DNA of 64,000 bases from Roseibium aquae (GCF_008711285.1 NZ_VXDC01000002.1:310001-374000); one strand, 5' to 3'. Shown: positions 28,100 through 37,789, numbered from the stretch's first letter. Program-made: numbers and translations. Notes: a model not told the origin generated them from the sequence alone.

Positions 28100-29266
28100 A
28101 TGGATCATGCGATCACGCTCATCAGTTTGGGACTGTTGCTTCTTGTTGGAATGCTGGCCGATGAAATCGGTCATCGCACCCGATTGCCACGTGTCACATT
28201 GCTGATTTTATGCGGACTTGTCGCGGGCCCGGCCGGGTTTGACGCCCTGCCGGGCAACCTCACCGATCTTTACGATCTTCTCGCGGTCATCGCCCTGTCC
28301 ATGGTTGCGTTTCTCTTGGGCGGCAAATTGTCGCGCATCAACCTGCGAAACAGTGGCCGATCTATCGTCATCGTGTCCCTGACAGCGGTTTTGATCACCG
28401 CAGTGGTTGTGGCAGGCGGGCTGGCTCTGGCGGGCATGCCACTCGAGATCGCGCTTGTGCTGGGCGCGATGGCAACCGCGACGGCGCCGGCCGCGACCCA
28501 GGATGTCATCCGGCAAGCAAACGCAAGAGGGCATTTTACCGACGTGCTGTTCGGTGTTGTCGCGCTCGATGATGCATGGGGCCTTGTGGTGTTCGCACTT
28601 TGCCTCGTTTGGGCGCAGTTGACGGCGTCCATGGCGGATACTGGCGTCTGGTTTCATGCGGCCTGGGAGATTTTCGGAGCGATCGGGCTAGGGTGCGCAA
28701 TCGGTGTCCCGGCCGCCTATCTAACCGGTCGAATCCGGTCTGGAGACCCAACTCTCGCCGAAGCGCTCGGCGTGGTGTTCCTGATCGCAGGCTTGGCGAT
28801 CTGGTTGAACGTTTCGTTTCTCCTGGCCGGGATCGTGTGTGGTGGGGTTGTGGTCAACTTCGCCAGGCATCACCATCGTCCGTTTCACGAGATCGAACAC
28901 ATCGAGTGGCCGTTCATGATTTTGTTCTTCTTTCTGGCCGGAGCGTTGCTGGAAGTGGATGCCCTCTTGGACCTGGGCCTGATTGGAGCGGTTTATGTGG
29001 CGCTGCGCTTGGCTGCGCGGGTGCTGGGCGGGTTGGCCGGGGGCCGGTTGGCCGGATTACCGCCGAAAGAGCGGTTCTGGATGGGATTCACGCTCGTGCC
29101 CCAGGCCGGTGTCGCGCTGGGCATGGCGCTGGTCGGATCGGAGGTCTTGCCCCAGTACCGCAACGAGATCCTGACGATCGCCATCGGTTCCACCGTGATA
29201 TTCGAGCTGCTCGGCCCGCCTCTCACCCAATTGGCCCTGCGCCGGGTCGGCGATGCGCGGTCCTGA
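28100..29266 (+). CDS. Cation:proton antiporter (CPA2-type)
   Basis: A 388-residue polytopic membrane protein with about 11-12 helices of the monovalent cation:proton antiporter family. The first helices hold LADEIGHRTRLPRVTLLILCG; the ion-binding region has the paired aspartates in VALDDAWGLVVFAL; the dimer-side helices include GFTLVPQAGVALGMAL. There is no C-terminal TrkA domain, so it is the short form. Substrate, sodium or potassium, is not readable. Confidence 0.88.
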   Translation: MDHAITLISLGLLLLVGMLADEIGHRTRLPRVTLLILCGLVAGPAGFDALPGNLTDLYDLLAVIALSMVAFLLGGKLSRINLRNSGRSIVIVSLTAVLITAVVVAGGLALAGMPLEIALVLGAMATATAPAATQDVIRQANARGHFTDVLFGVVALDDAWGLVVFALCLVWAQLTASMADTGVWFHAAWEIFGAIGLGCAIGVPAAYLTGRIRSGDPTLAEALGVVFLIAGLAIWLNVSFLLAGIVCGGVVVNFARHHHRPFHEIEHIEWPFMILFFFLAGALLEVDALLDLGLIGAVYVALRLAARVLGGLAGGRLAGLPPKERFWMGFTLVPQAGVALGMALVGSEVLPQYRNEILTIAIGSTVIFELLGPPLTQLALRRVGDARS

Positions 29267-29349
29267 TTTTGTTTGCGCTTTCGGCTGGCAGCGTATTGAT
29301 GAACTGCGTATGACTGGGCCTCGTTTTCTGTCCGCCTCAAAGGAATATC

Positions 29350-30159
29350 ATGGCCGACCGTTTGACCATCGTGACCTGGAACATCAATTCCGTCCGCTTG
29401 CGGATGCCGATTGTTGAAAAACTGCTCGCCGAACTGCAGCCGGACGTCTTGTGCCTGCAGGAGACAAAATGTCCGGATGCGAATTTCCCCGAAAAAGCCT
29501 TTCGGGCCGCGGGATATGAACACATGGCGATCCATGGGCAGAAAGGATATCACGGTGTCGCAACCGTTTCCCGGCGGCCGCTTGGCGAAATCGAAAAACG
29601 CGAATTTTGCGCCATGGGCGACGCGCGCCACGTGGCGGTGAATGTTCCGTTCAACGGTGCGGTCTTGCGGCTGCATAATTTCTATGTGCCGGCCGGCGGT
29701 GACGAGCCGGACCGGGAGGTGAATCCCAAATTCGGCCACAAGCTGGATTTCATGAGCGAAATGCAGGACTGGCTCAACGGCTCGGAAACCAGCCGCCCGG
29801 CCGTTCTTGTCGGCGATCTGAATGTAGCCCCCTATGAACATGACGTGTGGTCGCACAAGCAGCTTTTGAAGGTGGTTTCGCACACCCAGGTTGAAACTGA
29901 GCTTTTTGAGAAGGTTCGCGAACGCGGCGGCTGGCTGGATGCCATGCGCCATTTCACGCCAATGGAGGAAAAACTCTACACATGGTGGAGTTACCGGGCC
30001 AAGGACTGGTCGAAGGCGGACAAGGGCCGCCGCCTCGATCATATCTGGGTGTCCCAGCCTCTGGCCGGTGCGGTGCGGTCGGCCCAAGTCCTGCGCGAAG
30101 CGCGCGGCTGGGAGAAGCCGTCGGATCATGCGCCGGTTGTCGCCGTTTTCGAGTGTTGA
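29350..30159 (+). CDS. xthA: Exodeoxyribonuclease III
   Basis: A 269-residue Mg-dependent AP endonuclease/3' exonuclease of base-excision repair. Motifs in order: TWNINSVR, LCLQETK (catalytic Glu), VGDLNVAPYEHDVW (Asp-x-Asn), RLDHIWVSQPL and SDHAPVVAVF (catalytic Asp-His). Length is typical. It ends 18 bases before the convergent oxidoreductase gene. Confidence 0.96.
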   Translation: MADRLTIVTWNINSVRLRMPIVEKLLAELQPDVLCLQETKCPDANFPEKAFRAAGYEHMAIHGQKGYHGVATVSRRPLGEIEKREFCAMGDARHVAVNVPFNGAVLRLHNFYVPAGGDEPDREVNPKFGHKLDFMSEMQDWLNGSETSRPAVLVGDLNVAPYEHDVWSHKQLLKVVSHTQVETELFEKVRERGGWLDAMRHFTPMEEKLYTWWSYRAKDWSKADKGRRLDHIWVSQPLAGAVRSAQVLREARGWEKPSDHAPVVAVFEC

Positions 30160-30177
30160 GGCCGATTCTCGCCATCG

Positions 30178-31152
30178 CTAGGGAGTGATGATCACCTTGC
30201 CGAGCACCTTGCGGGCCGCGATGTCCTCCAGGGCCTGCGGGATGCCGTCCAGCGGGTAGGTGGCATGGATATGCGGCTTGAGCCGCCCGGCCGCAACCCA
30301 GTCCAGAAGCTGAACCATATTCTCGCCGTGGCCTTGCGGATCGCGGACAAGAGACTCGCCCCAAAACACGCCGCGGATATCGCATCCCTTAAGGAGCAGG
30401 AGATTCAAAGGAATTTTCGGAATCTCGCCCGCCGCGAAGCCGATCACCAGAAATCGCCCTTCCCAACCGGTCGCTCTGAGGGCCTGCTCCGAGAGGTTGC
30501 CGCCGACGGGATCGTAGACCACATCGACACCGCGCCCATCCGTCAGTTCCTTCAAGCGCTCCTTGAGCGGTTCGGTGGAATAGTCGAGCAAATGGTCCGC
30601 GCCGAGGCTTTTGGCGAAGGCCAGCTTTTCCGCAGAGGATGCGCAGGCGATAACTGTCGCCCCCATGAGCTTGGCGATTTCCACCGCGGCCTGGCCGACG
30701 CCACCGGACGCGCCGAGAACAGCGACGGTTTCTCCGGCCTTCAGATCGCCCCGGTCGCGGAACGCATGAAGGGTCGTCCCGTAGGTGACGGACAAGCCGG
30801 CGGTGGCTTCAAACGAAATCGCATCGGGCAAAGGCACGAGCATGTCTGGCGAGACAACCACCTTTTCTCGCGCCGCGCCCCATTTCATGTAGCCCATGAC
30901 CCGCTCGCCGGGCGAAAACCCTGAAACGCCGGGCCCCATTGCATCGACCGTGCCCGCGAATTCCGCGCTCGGGGAAAAAGGCATGCCGGGCTTGTACTGG
31001 TATTTGCCCTGAATAATCAGCGTGTCGAAGAAGTTCAGCGCGCAGGCTTTGACCGACACGACGACTTGTCCCGGCCCCGGTTCGGGCTCCGGCAGATCTT
31101 CCACCACCAGGCTGGACGGCGGCCCATATGCCTTGCACAAACACGCTTTCAC
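30178..31152 (-). CDS. NADPH:quinone oxidoreductase family protein
   Basis: A 324-residue zinc-less medium-chain dehydrogenase of the quinone oxidoreductase group. The N-terminal substrate domain has PGPGQVVVSVKACALNFFDTLIIQGKYQ in two strands; the Rossmann motif is GASGGVGQAAVEIAKLMGA, followed by SSAEKLAFAKSLGADHLLDY. Actual electron acceptor unknown. The upstream region lies divergent from the SpoU methyltransferase. Confidence 0.9.
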   Translation of the reverse strand: MKACLCKAYGPPSSLVVEDLPEPEPGPGQVVVSVKACALNFFDTLIIQGKYQYKPGMPFSPSAEFAGTVDAMGPGVSGFSPGERVMGYMKWGAAREKVVVSPDMLVPLPDAISFEATAGLSVTYGTTLHAFRDRGDLKAGETVAVLGASGGVGQAAVEIAKLMGATVIACASSAEKLAFAKSLGADHLLDYSTEPLKERLKELTDGRGVDVVYDPVGGNLSEQALRATGWEGRFLVIGFAAGEIPKIPLNLLLLKGCDIRGVFWGESLVRDPQGHGENMVQLLDWVAAGRLKPHIHATYPLDGIPQALEDIAARKVLGKVIITP

Positions 31153-31320
31153 GCCGGTCGCCTCCCCTGTCCGGTCCCGTCCTAAGTTTGCCTAGCATGT
31201 GCCATGCCTGGTGGGAAACCCGCTCTTCGACGGGTATGCCGCCTGCCTGGCGCCGCTTCTTTCCGTTTTTCGGCGTTTCGGCCTATAAGGCCGCTCGACA
31301 CGACAAGAAAAGGACATGCA

Positions 31321-31881
31321 ATGCGCGGATATTTCGCCATCGGTGCGGAGGGCCTGTCGAAACGGATGAATCTGGGCACGCTGATGCGCTCGGCACATGC
31401 GTTCGGAGCCAGTTTCTTTTTCACAGTGGATGCGGCCGAAAAGATCCGCAAGGCGCCGCCGACCGACACATCAAAAAGCCCCGGCCATCTGCCACTTTTT
31501 TCCTGGGACAGCGTGGAGACGATGGATCTTCCGCGCGGCTGCCAGGTGGTCGGTGTCGAATTGACGGACGAAGCGATCGATCTCCCCAGTTTCGGCCATC
31601 CCCTGCAAGCGGCCTATGTTCTTGGCCCGGAGCGGGGATCGCTATCGGAAAAAATGCTGGCCCGGTGCGACCATGTGGTGAAAATCCCGACGAAGTTCTG
31701 CATCAATGTGGCCATGGCCGGGGCGGTGGTCATGTATGACCGGCACCGGGCGATGGGCCGGTACGCGGACAGGTCTTTGACCGCCGGCGGACCGCAGTCG
31801 GACAGACCCGGCCATGTGCATGGCGGCCCCATCATGCGGCGCGGCCGGATCGTTCCTGGCACTCAAAACTCCGGGGCCTAG
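31321..31881 (+). CDS. SpoU/TrmH-family RNA 2'-O-methyltransferase
   Basis: A 186-residue SPOUT methyltransferase. Motif 1 is MNLGTLMRSAHAFGAS, motif 2 YVLGPERGSLS, motif 3 FCINVAMAGAVVMYD, which together form the SAM-binding knot. It lacks the N-terminal substrate domain of larger TrmH members, so the RNA target is open. The frame is open from 31204, but MRGYFAIG at 31321 fits the family start. A degenerate repeat follows the stop. Confidence 0.88.
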   Translation: MRGYFAIGAEGLSKRMNLGTLMRSAHAFGASFFFTVDAAEKIRKAPPTDTSKSPGHLPLFSWDSVETMDLPRGCQVVGVELTDEAIDLPSFGHPLQAAYVLGPERGSLSEKMLARCDHVVKIPTKFCINVAMAGAVVMYDRHRAMGRYADRSLTAGGPQSDRPGHVHGGPIMRRGRIVPGTQNSGA

Positions 31882-31980
31882 CGCATCGCGCGTTTTGCTT
31901 GAAACGCCTTAAGGATGCGCGGCCACTCAAGACGCGATCCGCTTCGGGCGTGCAATCGCTTCCGACCAGACGCCCGTTGA
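31880..31980. repeat. Dispersed intergenic repeat, copy B
   Basis: Homologous over about 100 bases to 14975-15075, with TTGAAAC, GGGCGTGCAA, CCGA and a terminal GATC in the same order. It fills the whole gap between the methyltransferase stop and the stop of the convergent sigma factor gene. Confidence 0.55.
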
Positions 31981-31981
31981 T

Positions 31982-32548
31982 CTAATCGACATCCACGGCG
32001 TCATCGGCCTCGATCGTCTGCCGCAATCGGCCGAAGGCGAGCCGAATACGGGATTTGACAGTGCCCAGCGGCAGCCCGGTCTGCTCCGCGATCTCGCTGT
32101 GCGACAGCCCGACAAAAAAGGCCTGGCGCACAACTTCTCTTTGCTCCTCCGGGAGCGATTCGAGCGCACGCCGGACCCGCTCGTCCCGGAGCCTTGCGTC
32201 CATTTCGTTTGCCACGTCGACCGGTGGAGCCGGTTGCAACGAGGGATCCTCCGGGTCGAGCGTTGCCGTTTTTTGCCGGCGCAACCTGTCGATCCGGCGA
32301 TTCCGGGCGATCCGGAACAACCAGGTGCTTGCCGAAGACTTTGCTGGGTCGAAAAGATCGGCTTTCCGCCAAAGCGTCACCATGACGTCCTGGGCTATTT
32401 CCTCGGCGACATTCGCATCGGAGCCCTGTTGCATCAGGTAGCCTTTCAACCGTGGCCCGAAGTGATCGAACAATTCGGCGAACGCGGCCCGGTCCCGGTC
32501 ATTTGCGACCTTGATGATAAGGTCGGAATAGTACTGTAGTTGACCCAA
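31982..32548 (-). CDS. ECF sigma factor, RpoE/ECF11-like
   Basis: A 188-residue sigma-70 family protein with only regions 2 and 4. Region 2: AAFAELFDHFGPRLKGYLM and STWLFRIARNRRIDRLRR; region 4: LPEEQREVVRQAF and LPLGTVKSRIRLAFGRLR. The wording LFDHFGPRLKGYL and FDPAKSSASTWLFRIARN strongly recalls the singlet-oxygen sigma factor RpoE of Rhodobacter, whose gene is normally followed by the zinc anti-sigma chrR. No chrR is present here. The start is TTG at 32548 with AAGG ten bases upstream. Confidence 0.88.
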   Translation of the reverse strand: MGQLQYYSDLIIKVANDRDRAAFAELFDHFGPRLKGYLMQQGSDANVAEEIAQDVMVTLWRKADLFDPAKSSASTWLFRIARNRRIDRLRRQKTATLDPEDPSLQPAPPVDVANEMDARLRDERVRRALESLPEEQREVVRQAFFVGLSHSEIAEQTGLPLGTVKSRIRLAFGRLRQTIEADDAVDVD

Positions 32549-32615
32549 CGGACACCTTACTCCCTGCCAAGCCCGGCTTTTGTATCAGGTTCTGCCTGTT
32601 TCAAAAGGGCTGATG

Positions 32616-32626
32616 TGACAGTGTCA
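32616..32626. promoter_or_regulatory. 11-bp palindrome near the sigma factor start
   Basis: TGACA and TGTCA arms around one base, 68 bases upstream of the sigma factor start and about 200 bases before the IalB gene. Possible operator; no regulator identified. Confidence 0.3.
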
Positions 32627-32734
32627 TACTGTCGCCCGATTTATCCCAACAGCGTGGACTTGAAAACAAGCAGTCGGATCAGCGACACGACGTCGCGATT
32701 TGGAGCATGCTCTGCTCTCAACCCTTTCGTAACC

Positions 32735-32757
32735 TGCTTTAAGTTATCATTAAAGCA
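32735..32757. repeat. Inverted repeat upstream of the IalB gene
   Basis: TGCTTTAA and TTAAAGCA form perfect 8-bp arms around a 7-base spacer; outer AACC and GGTT extend the pairing with one bulge. It ends 66 bases before the IalB start and is AT-rich, as expected for an operator at a promoter. Confidence 0.4.
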
Positions 32758-32822
32758 AGGTTTATATGACACTAGGCATTTGAATAGAATGTGATCGACC
32801 TATCGCAAGCAACGGTGTGGAG

Positions 32823-33332
32823 ATGATGAAAGCAAAATCGCTGGGTTTGGCCATTGCCGGCCTCGTCATGAGTGCAGCCGCCGCTTTCGCACAGAGCCCG
32901 ACATTGCTCAAGCAGCACAATGATTGGGCCGCCTATGCGCTGACCGGCGGCAGTGGAAAAGTATGTTACGCGTTGACGAAGCCGACGGAAATGTTGCCCG
33001 GGGACCGGAATCACGGCGACGTTTTCTTCTTCGTCACGACCCGTCCGGCGGAGGGCGTCCAAGGTGAGCCTAGCCTGCTTGTCGGCTACCCCTTCCGGGA
33101 CAATTCTTCCGTTACGGCGACTGTAGATGGAACGAATTTCACCATGTTTACCAACAATGACGGGGCGTGGGTCGACAATGCGGCCACGGAAGCACAACTT
33201 GTGGCGGCCATGAAGGCCGGTCGCGAAATGCGCGTCAACGGTGAATCCAGCCGGGGCACGAAGACGACCTACCGGTTCTCGTTGTCCGGCGTGACCGCCG
33301 CCATCAACACAGCGCAACAAGCCTGCAATTGA
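32823..33332 (+). CDS. Invasion-associated locus B (IalB) family protein
   Basis: A 169-residue exported protein: signal peptide (LGLAIAGLVMSAAAAFAQ), then the IalB pattern DWAAYALTGGSGKVCYALTKP, DVFFFVTTRP and a C-terminal Cys. The name comes from a Bartonella invasion factor, but homologues are widespread in free-living Hyphomicrobiales and their function is unknown. It precedes rlmN, a conserved neighbour pair. Start uncertain among GTG 32817 and ATG 32823 or 32826. Confidence 0.87.
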   Translation: MMKAKSLGLAIAGLVMSAAAAFAQSPTLLKQHNDWAAYALTGGSGKVCYALTKPTEMLPGDRNHGDVFFFVTTRPAEGVQGEPSLLVGYPFRDNSSVTATVDGTNFTMFTNNDGAWVDNAATEAQLVAAMKAGREMRVNGESSRGTKTTYRFSLSGVTAAINTAQQACN

Positions 33333-33390
33333 TCCCGGATTGACCGGAACCTTTGCTTTTCCGTCGGTTTGTGGTATCCATTGTTGAATG

Positions 33391-33420
33391 AATTGCCCGG
33401 CCTTGCCGGGCAATTTTGCT
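33391..33420 (+). terminator. Terminator of the IalB gene
   Basis: AATTGCCCGGC and GCCGGGCAATT form a perfect 11-bp stem with a 3-base loop, followed by TTGCTT. The T-run is short beyond the stem. Confidence 0.7.
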
Positions 33421-33511
33421 TGTGAACGGTCGAGGCCGCCTTCTCATTGGGCGAAGGCTACGTGCGCTCCCGGTCGCAGGTATCTTCGTACCGGCCCCGC
33501 GGGGCCAATAG

Positions 33512-34780
33512 GTGATGGATCAGGACATGGCGACCACGCTGGACATCGCGCGGGGCAATCCCAACGCGGCAACCCTTCCCGGAACCCAGGGCTTGCGTCC
33601 CGCTCCCGTGGCAGAGTCGGTAGCAGAGCCGGAAAAACCGACCCTGATCGGGCTGACAAGGGAAGACATGGCGGCTGCGCTGTCAGGCATCGGTGTTCCG
33701 CAAAAACAGCTGCGCATGCGCGTCGCGCAGCTTTGGCATTGGCTTTATGTGCGCGGTGTCTCGGATTTCGCCGCCATGACGAACATTGCGAAGGATCTTC
33801 GCGGGCTTTTGGCCGAGCATTTCCTGATCGCTCGTCCGCAGATCATCTCCGAGCAGGTGTCCGTCGACGGCACCCGGAAGTGGCTGTTCCAGTTTCCCCC
33901 GCGCGGCGCCGGCCGCCCGGTCGAGGTTGAAACCGTCTACATTCCTGAGGAAGGCCGTGGCACGTTGTGTGTCTCGTCTCAGGTCGGCTGCACGTTGACC
34001 TGCACGTTCTGCCATACGGGCACCCAGAAGCTTGTCCGGAACCTCACGTCGGAAGAGATTCTTTCCCAGATTCTGATGGCAAGGGACAGGCTGGGTGACT
34101 TTCCCGATGCGGAAACGCCGCAGGGCGCCGCCGTGCCCTCCGAAGGCCGGCTGGTCTCGAACATCGTCATGATGGGCATGGGCGAGCCGCTCTATAATTT
34201 CGAGAACGTCAAGACGGCCTTGTTGATCGCGTCCGACGGCGACGGCCTGTCGCTTTCCAAGCGCCGGATCACGCTGTCGACCTCCGGGGTTGTTCCGGAA
34301 ATCGCGCGCACCGGCGACGAGATCGGCTGCATGCTGGCCATATCGCTCCATGCCGTGCGCGACGACCTGCGCGACATTCTGGTGCCGATCAACAAGAAGT
34401 GGAACATCAAGGCCTTGCTCGATGCTTGCCGGGCCTATCCGGGCTTGTCCAACGCCAAGCGGATCACTTTCGAATATGTGATGCTGAAGGGCGTGAATGA
34501 CAGCGATGCCGACGCGCGCGAGCTTGTGCGGCTGCTCAGGGGCATCCCCGCCAAGATCAACCTCATCCCGTTCAATCCCTGGCCCGGATCCGAGTATGAA
34601 TGCTCGGATTGGGAGCGGATCGAGGAATTCGCCGATATCGTGAACAGGGCGGGCTATGCCTCACCGATCCGCACGCCGCGCGGCCGTGACATTTTCGCCG
34701 CCTGCGGGCAGCTGAAATCCGCCTCGGAGCGGATGCGCAAGAAGGATCGGGACGCGGCCGCGCAGGTCGCCGCTGGGTAA
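33512..34780 (+). CDS. rlmN: 23S rRNA (adenine-2503-C2)-methyltransferase RlmN
   Basis: A 422-residue radical-SAM enzyme that methylates A2503 of 23S rRNA and A37 of some tRNAs. The radical-SAM motif is CTLTCTFC, near residue 168; the N-terminal accessory domain has [20 protein letters not shown], and [29 protein letters not shown] and the C-terminal ACGQL with its catalytic Cys are conserved. The N-terminus is about 45 residues longer than in E. coli. Starts GTG 33512 or ATG 33515. Confidence 0.96.
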   Translation: MMDQDMATTLDIARGNPNAATLPGTQGLRPAPVAESVAEPEKPTLIGLTREDMAAALSGIGVPQKQLRMRVAQLWHWLYVRGVSDFAAMTNIAKDLRGLLAEHFLIARPQIISEQVSVDGTRKWLFQFPPRGAGRPVEVETVYIPEEGRGTLCVSSQVGCTLTCTFCHTGTQKLVRNLTSEEILSQILMARDRLGDFPDAETPQGAAVPSEGRLVSNIVMMGMGEPLYNFENVKTALLIASDGDGLSLSKRRITLSTSGVVPEIARTGDEIGCMLAISLHAVRDDLRDILVPINKKWNIKALLDACRAYPGLSNAKRITFEYVMLKGVNDSDADARELVRLLRGIPAKINLIPFNPWPGSEYECSDWERIEEFADIVNRAGYASPIRTPRGRDIFAACGQLKSASERMRKKDRDAAAQVAAG

Positions 34781-35134
34781 AGTCGAGCTTCGATATCAGC
34801 TCACGTTTCTGGGCTCAAACCATCCTCGTGATAACCGGTCTGATCGCCGATTCGCTCGGCAAGCGTCTGTTCTCCCGCCCTGTCTCGCGGATGTTTCCGG
34901 TTCAGCTCCCCTGCCCTTGGCTGGAGCCATGTTCGGGCGTGCGCCTTTGGCTGTCTGCCATTTATGAAATGGCAGGTCTGCCCGCTGGGACCTGGACCTT
35001 TGCCGTGAGGAAGGCGATCGCCCCGATCACGGAACGCTTGGCTTGTTCTGGGGCTGCAAACTGGCATTGTCTGGCCTTCAATAAGAAAAAAGGCCGCGCC
35101 AAGCCTGGCGCGGCCTTTTTTCTTTTGATGTCTA
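34781..35134. other. Convergent gap between rlmN and iorB
   Basis: A 354-base region between convergent stops. Apart from the strong bidirectional terminator at its right end I see no gene; open frames through it look like chance. Confidence 0.5.
35085..35121. terminator. Bidirectional terminator for rlmN side and iorB
   Basis: GGCCGCGCCA and TGGCGCGGCC form a perfect 10-bp stem around a 4-base loop, flanked by six A on the left and six T on the right, so it can work on both strands. iorB ends 13 bases away. Confidence 0.9.
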
Positions 35135-37324
35135 TCAGACCAGGCCGTGACGGGTCATCGGCAGAACCGTGATCCACTCCTTGCGGGCGGCGGCTATGGC
35201 ATTCGCCACAGCCGGGCCAATCGGCGGCGTGCCCGGTTCACCGATCCCCATCGGCGCCTCGGTCGACGGCACGATGTGGATATCGATCTCCGGCATGTCC
35301 GACATGCGCAGGGGCGCGTAGGTATCGAAGTTCTGCTGGTCGACGATGCCGTCGGTCAAGGTGATCTCGTTGCGCAGAACCGCCCCGAGACCATAGCCGA
35401 TTCCCCCCTCGATCTGGGCCTTGATGTTGTCCGGATTGATCGGGATGCCGCAATCGACCGCGCAAGTGACCTTCTCGACCTTGATCGTGCCGTCATCGCG
35501 CATGGAGATTTCGGCGATTTCCGCAACGTACGAACCGAACGACTTGTGAACGGCGACACCTCGATGCCGGCCTTCGGCCACGGGCTGATCCCACCCGGCC
35601 TTTTCGGCCGCAAGCTTCAGAACATTGGCCTTGCGCGGATCGTCCTTGAGGAGCTCGAGCCGATAGGCAACGGGGTCCTTGCCGGTTTCCCTGGCAATCC
35701 GGTCCACCATGGTTTCCACCACATAGGCCGAATGTGTGTGACCGACTGAGCGCCACCACAAGACCGGAACCGGGGTTTCGGCGAAATGCTGGTCCATCTC
35801 GAAGACCGGGAAGGCATAGGTCGTGTCATGCGCGCCCTCGGTCATGTTGTGGTCGACGCCGTCTTTCATGAGGAACGCCTCGAACGGCGTGCCCTTGACG
35901 ATTGACTTGGCCGCCATGCGATGGGACCAGGCGGTGACGTTTCCGTCTGCGTCCAGACCGACCCGGACCTTGTGGGCCGACATCGGTCGGTAGTAACCAC
36001 CGGCCGTATCGTGCTCCCGGGTCCAGACCACCTTGACCGGCACGCCGGATTGACCTTTTTCGTGCAGGGCTTTGGTGATCAGCGCCGCTTCGGCGACCGG
36101 GTGCGCGTCACCCTGCGCCCGGCGGCCGAAGGACCCGCCGGCCCAAAGCGTGTTGATCGACACGTTCTCGAACGGAATGCCAAGGGTGGCAGAGGCCACG
36201 TTGTGGTCGATGGTCTGGATCTGGGAGGCTGTCCAGATTTCCGCTTTTTCGCCATCGAAGGTCATGACGATGTCGAGCGGTTCCATTGCGCCATGGGCCA
36301 GGAACGGGAATTCGTAATCGACCTCGATGACCCGGTCCGCAGATGCCAGGGCTGCCTCAGGATCACCATCGCGGCGGACATTGACGCCCGACTTGGTGAC
36401 CATGTCCTGCATTTCGGCCATGATTTCGGTCGTCGACCGCATTTCCGCAGTGCTGTCGTCCCATTCGACGCTCAAAGTCTGGGCCCCCTGGATGGCCGGC
36501 CAGGTTGAAGTGGCCAGAACGGCGACCCCGGTCGGCACCTGGATCACATCGACAACGCCCGCAACCTGGCGTGTGGCCGTGTCGTCAAAAGACACCGGCT
36601 TTCCGCCAAAGCGCGGCGGGCGTGCAAGGACAGCCACCAGCATGCCGTCCTTGTGGACATCCATGGTGTAAGTGTTCGGTGCCCCGGTGGACTTGTTTTT
36701 GGTGTCGACGCGCGGGAAGGACTTGCCGATATAGACCCACTGGTCCGGGGTTTTCAGAACCGGCTCGGACGGAATGTCCTGCTGCGCGGCAAGTCCGGCC
36801 AACTCCCCGAGGGTCGCCGAATGGCCCGCATTGTCGGACACGATGCCCTGGCTTACCGAAATGCTATCCGCGGCCACGCCCCATTGCTGCGCGGCAGCGG
36901 CCACAAGCATGGCCTTTGCGGCAGCTCCCGCCTGACGGTATTGCATGAAAGAGTTTGGAATGGCGGTCGAGCCCCCCGTGCCTTGAACCCCGAACAAGGT
37001 GTTGGCATAGACTTGCGGATTGGAGGGGGCGAATTCGGTCGTGACTTGATCCCAGGAGGCATCCAGCTCATCGGCAACGAGTGTTGCAAGGCCGGTATTG
37101 ACACCTTGCCCCTTGTCGAGGTGCTTCGACAGGACAACGACTGTGTTGTCTGGGCGGATGTGAACGAACGGCTGGATGAAGTCTCCATCCTGGGCTGCGG
37201 CTTGCGCGGTATTCGGCAGTTTCGCCGCGATGATCAGGCCGCCGACGGTCCCGGCCGACATCTTGAGAAAGGTTCGGCGGGACGGCTGGGCCGCTTTGAG
37301 CGCATTTTGAAGAAGGTGCAACAT
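35135..37324 (-). CDS. iorB: Molybdenum hydroxylase large subunit (isoquinoline 1-oxidoreductase beta-like)
   Basis: A 729-residue molybdopterin-binding subunit of the xanthine dehydrogenase superfamily, closest in layout to IorB. A twin-arginine signal (SRRTFLKM near residue 16) precedes TVGGLIIAAKLPNTAQA, so the folded enzyme is exported. Recognisable are VVVLSKHLDKGQGVNTGLAT, LWAGGSFGRRAQGD, PVLWWRSVGHTHSAYVVE and GIGEPGTPPIGPAVANAI (catalytic Glu). Such enzymes hydroxylate N-heterocycles or oxidise aldehydes; the substrate is not readable. It lies 3 bases after iorA. Confidence 0.88.
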   Translation of the reverse strand: MLHLLQNALKAAQPSRRTFLKMSAGTVGGLIIAAKLPNTAQAAAQDGDFIQPFVHIRPDNTVVVLSKHLDKGQGVNTGLATLVADELDASWDQVTTEFAPSNPQVYANTLFGVQGTGGSTAIPNSFMQYRQAGAAAKAMLVAAAAQQWGVAADSISVSQGIVSDNAGHSATLGELAGLAAQQDIPSEPVLKTPDQWVYIGKSFPRVDTKNKSTGAPNTYTMDVHKDGMLVAVLARPPRFGGKPVSFDDTATRQVAGVVDVIQVPTGVAVLATSTWPAIQGAQTLSVEWDDSTAEMRSTTEIMAEMQDMVTKSGVNVRRDGDPEAALASADRVIEVDYEFPFLAHGAMEPLDIVMTFDGEKAEIWTASQIQTIDHNVASATLGIPFENVSINTLWAGGSFGRRAQGDAHPVAEAALITKALHEKGQSGVPVKVVWTREHDTAGGYYRPMSAHKVRVGLDADGNVTAWSHRMAAKSIVKGTPFEAFLMKDGVDHNMTEGAHDTTYAFPVFEMDQHFAETPVPVLWWRSVGHTHSAYVVETMVDRIARETGKDPVAYRLELLKDDPRKANVLKLAAEKAGWDQPVAEGRHRGVAVHKSFGSYVAEIAEISMRDDGTIKVEKVTCAVDCGIPINPDNIKAQIEGGIGYGLGAVLRNEITLTDGIVDQQNFDTYAPLRMSDMPEIDIHIVPSTEAPMGIGEPGTPPIGPAVANAIAAARKEWITVLPMTRHGLV

Positions 37325-37327
37325 GGG

Positions 37328-37789
37328 TCAGGCCTCCATCTTCTCGGCGGCCAGGTGAATGGCCTTGCGGATGCGGGCGTAGGTGGCGCAGCGGCACACA
37401 TTGCCATCCATGGCGGCGTCGATGTCGTCGTCGGTTGGTTTGGGCGTTTCGGCGAGCAGAGCTGTCGCGGCAAGAACCTGGCCGGATTGGCAGTAGCCGC
37501 ATTGCGGCACATCGAGCTCGACCCAGGCGGCCTGAACGGCTTCCGCCGCCTTTCCGTTGACGCCTTCGATTGTGGTCAAGTTGGCGCCTTCCAGATCTGC
37601 CAGATACGTCTGGCAAGAGCGGATGGGCATTCCGTCCCAATGAACGGTGCAGGCGCCGCAAGAGGCGATTCCGCAGCCGAATTTCGTTCCGGTCATCTTG
37701 AGTTCGTCGCGCAGAACCCAGAGAAGCGGCGTGTCGGGATCAGCGTCGATCGTGCGCGGTTCCCCGTTGATTGTAAGGGTGACAGACAT
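37328..37789 (-). CDS. iorA: (2Fe-2S) small subunit of the molybdenum hydroxylase
   Basis: A 153-residue protein with two [2Fe-2S] clusters: a plant-ferredoxin-type N-terminal cluster ([17 protein letters not shown] plus a later Cys in IRSCQTY) and a C-terminal helical cluster (CGYCQSGQV and CRCATYARI). It passes electrons from the molybdenum subunit IorB. It has no signal peptide and probably rides out with IorB through Tat. First gene of the iorA-iorB operon, divergent from a TetR regulator. Confidence 0.92.
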   Translation of the reverse strand: MSVTLTINGEPRTIDADPDTPLLWVLRDELKMTGTKFGCGIASCGACTVHWDGMPIRSCQTYLADLEGANLTTIEGVNGKAAEAVQAAWVELDVPQCGYCQSGQVLAATALLAETPKPTDDDIDAAMDGNVCRCATYARIRKAIHLAAEKMEA

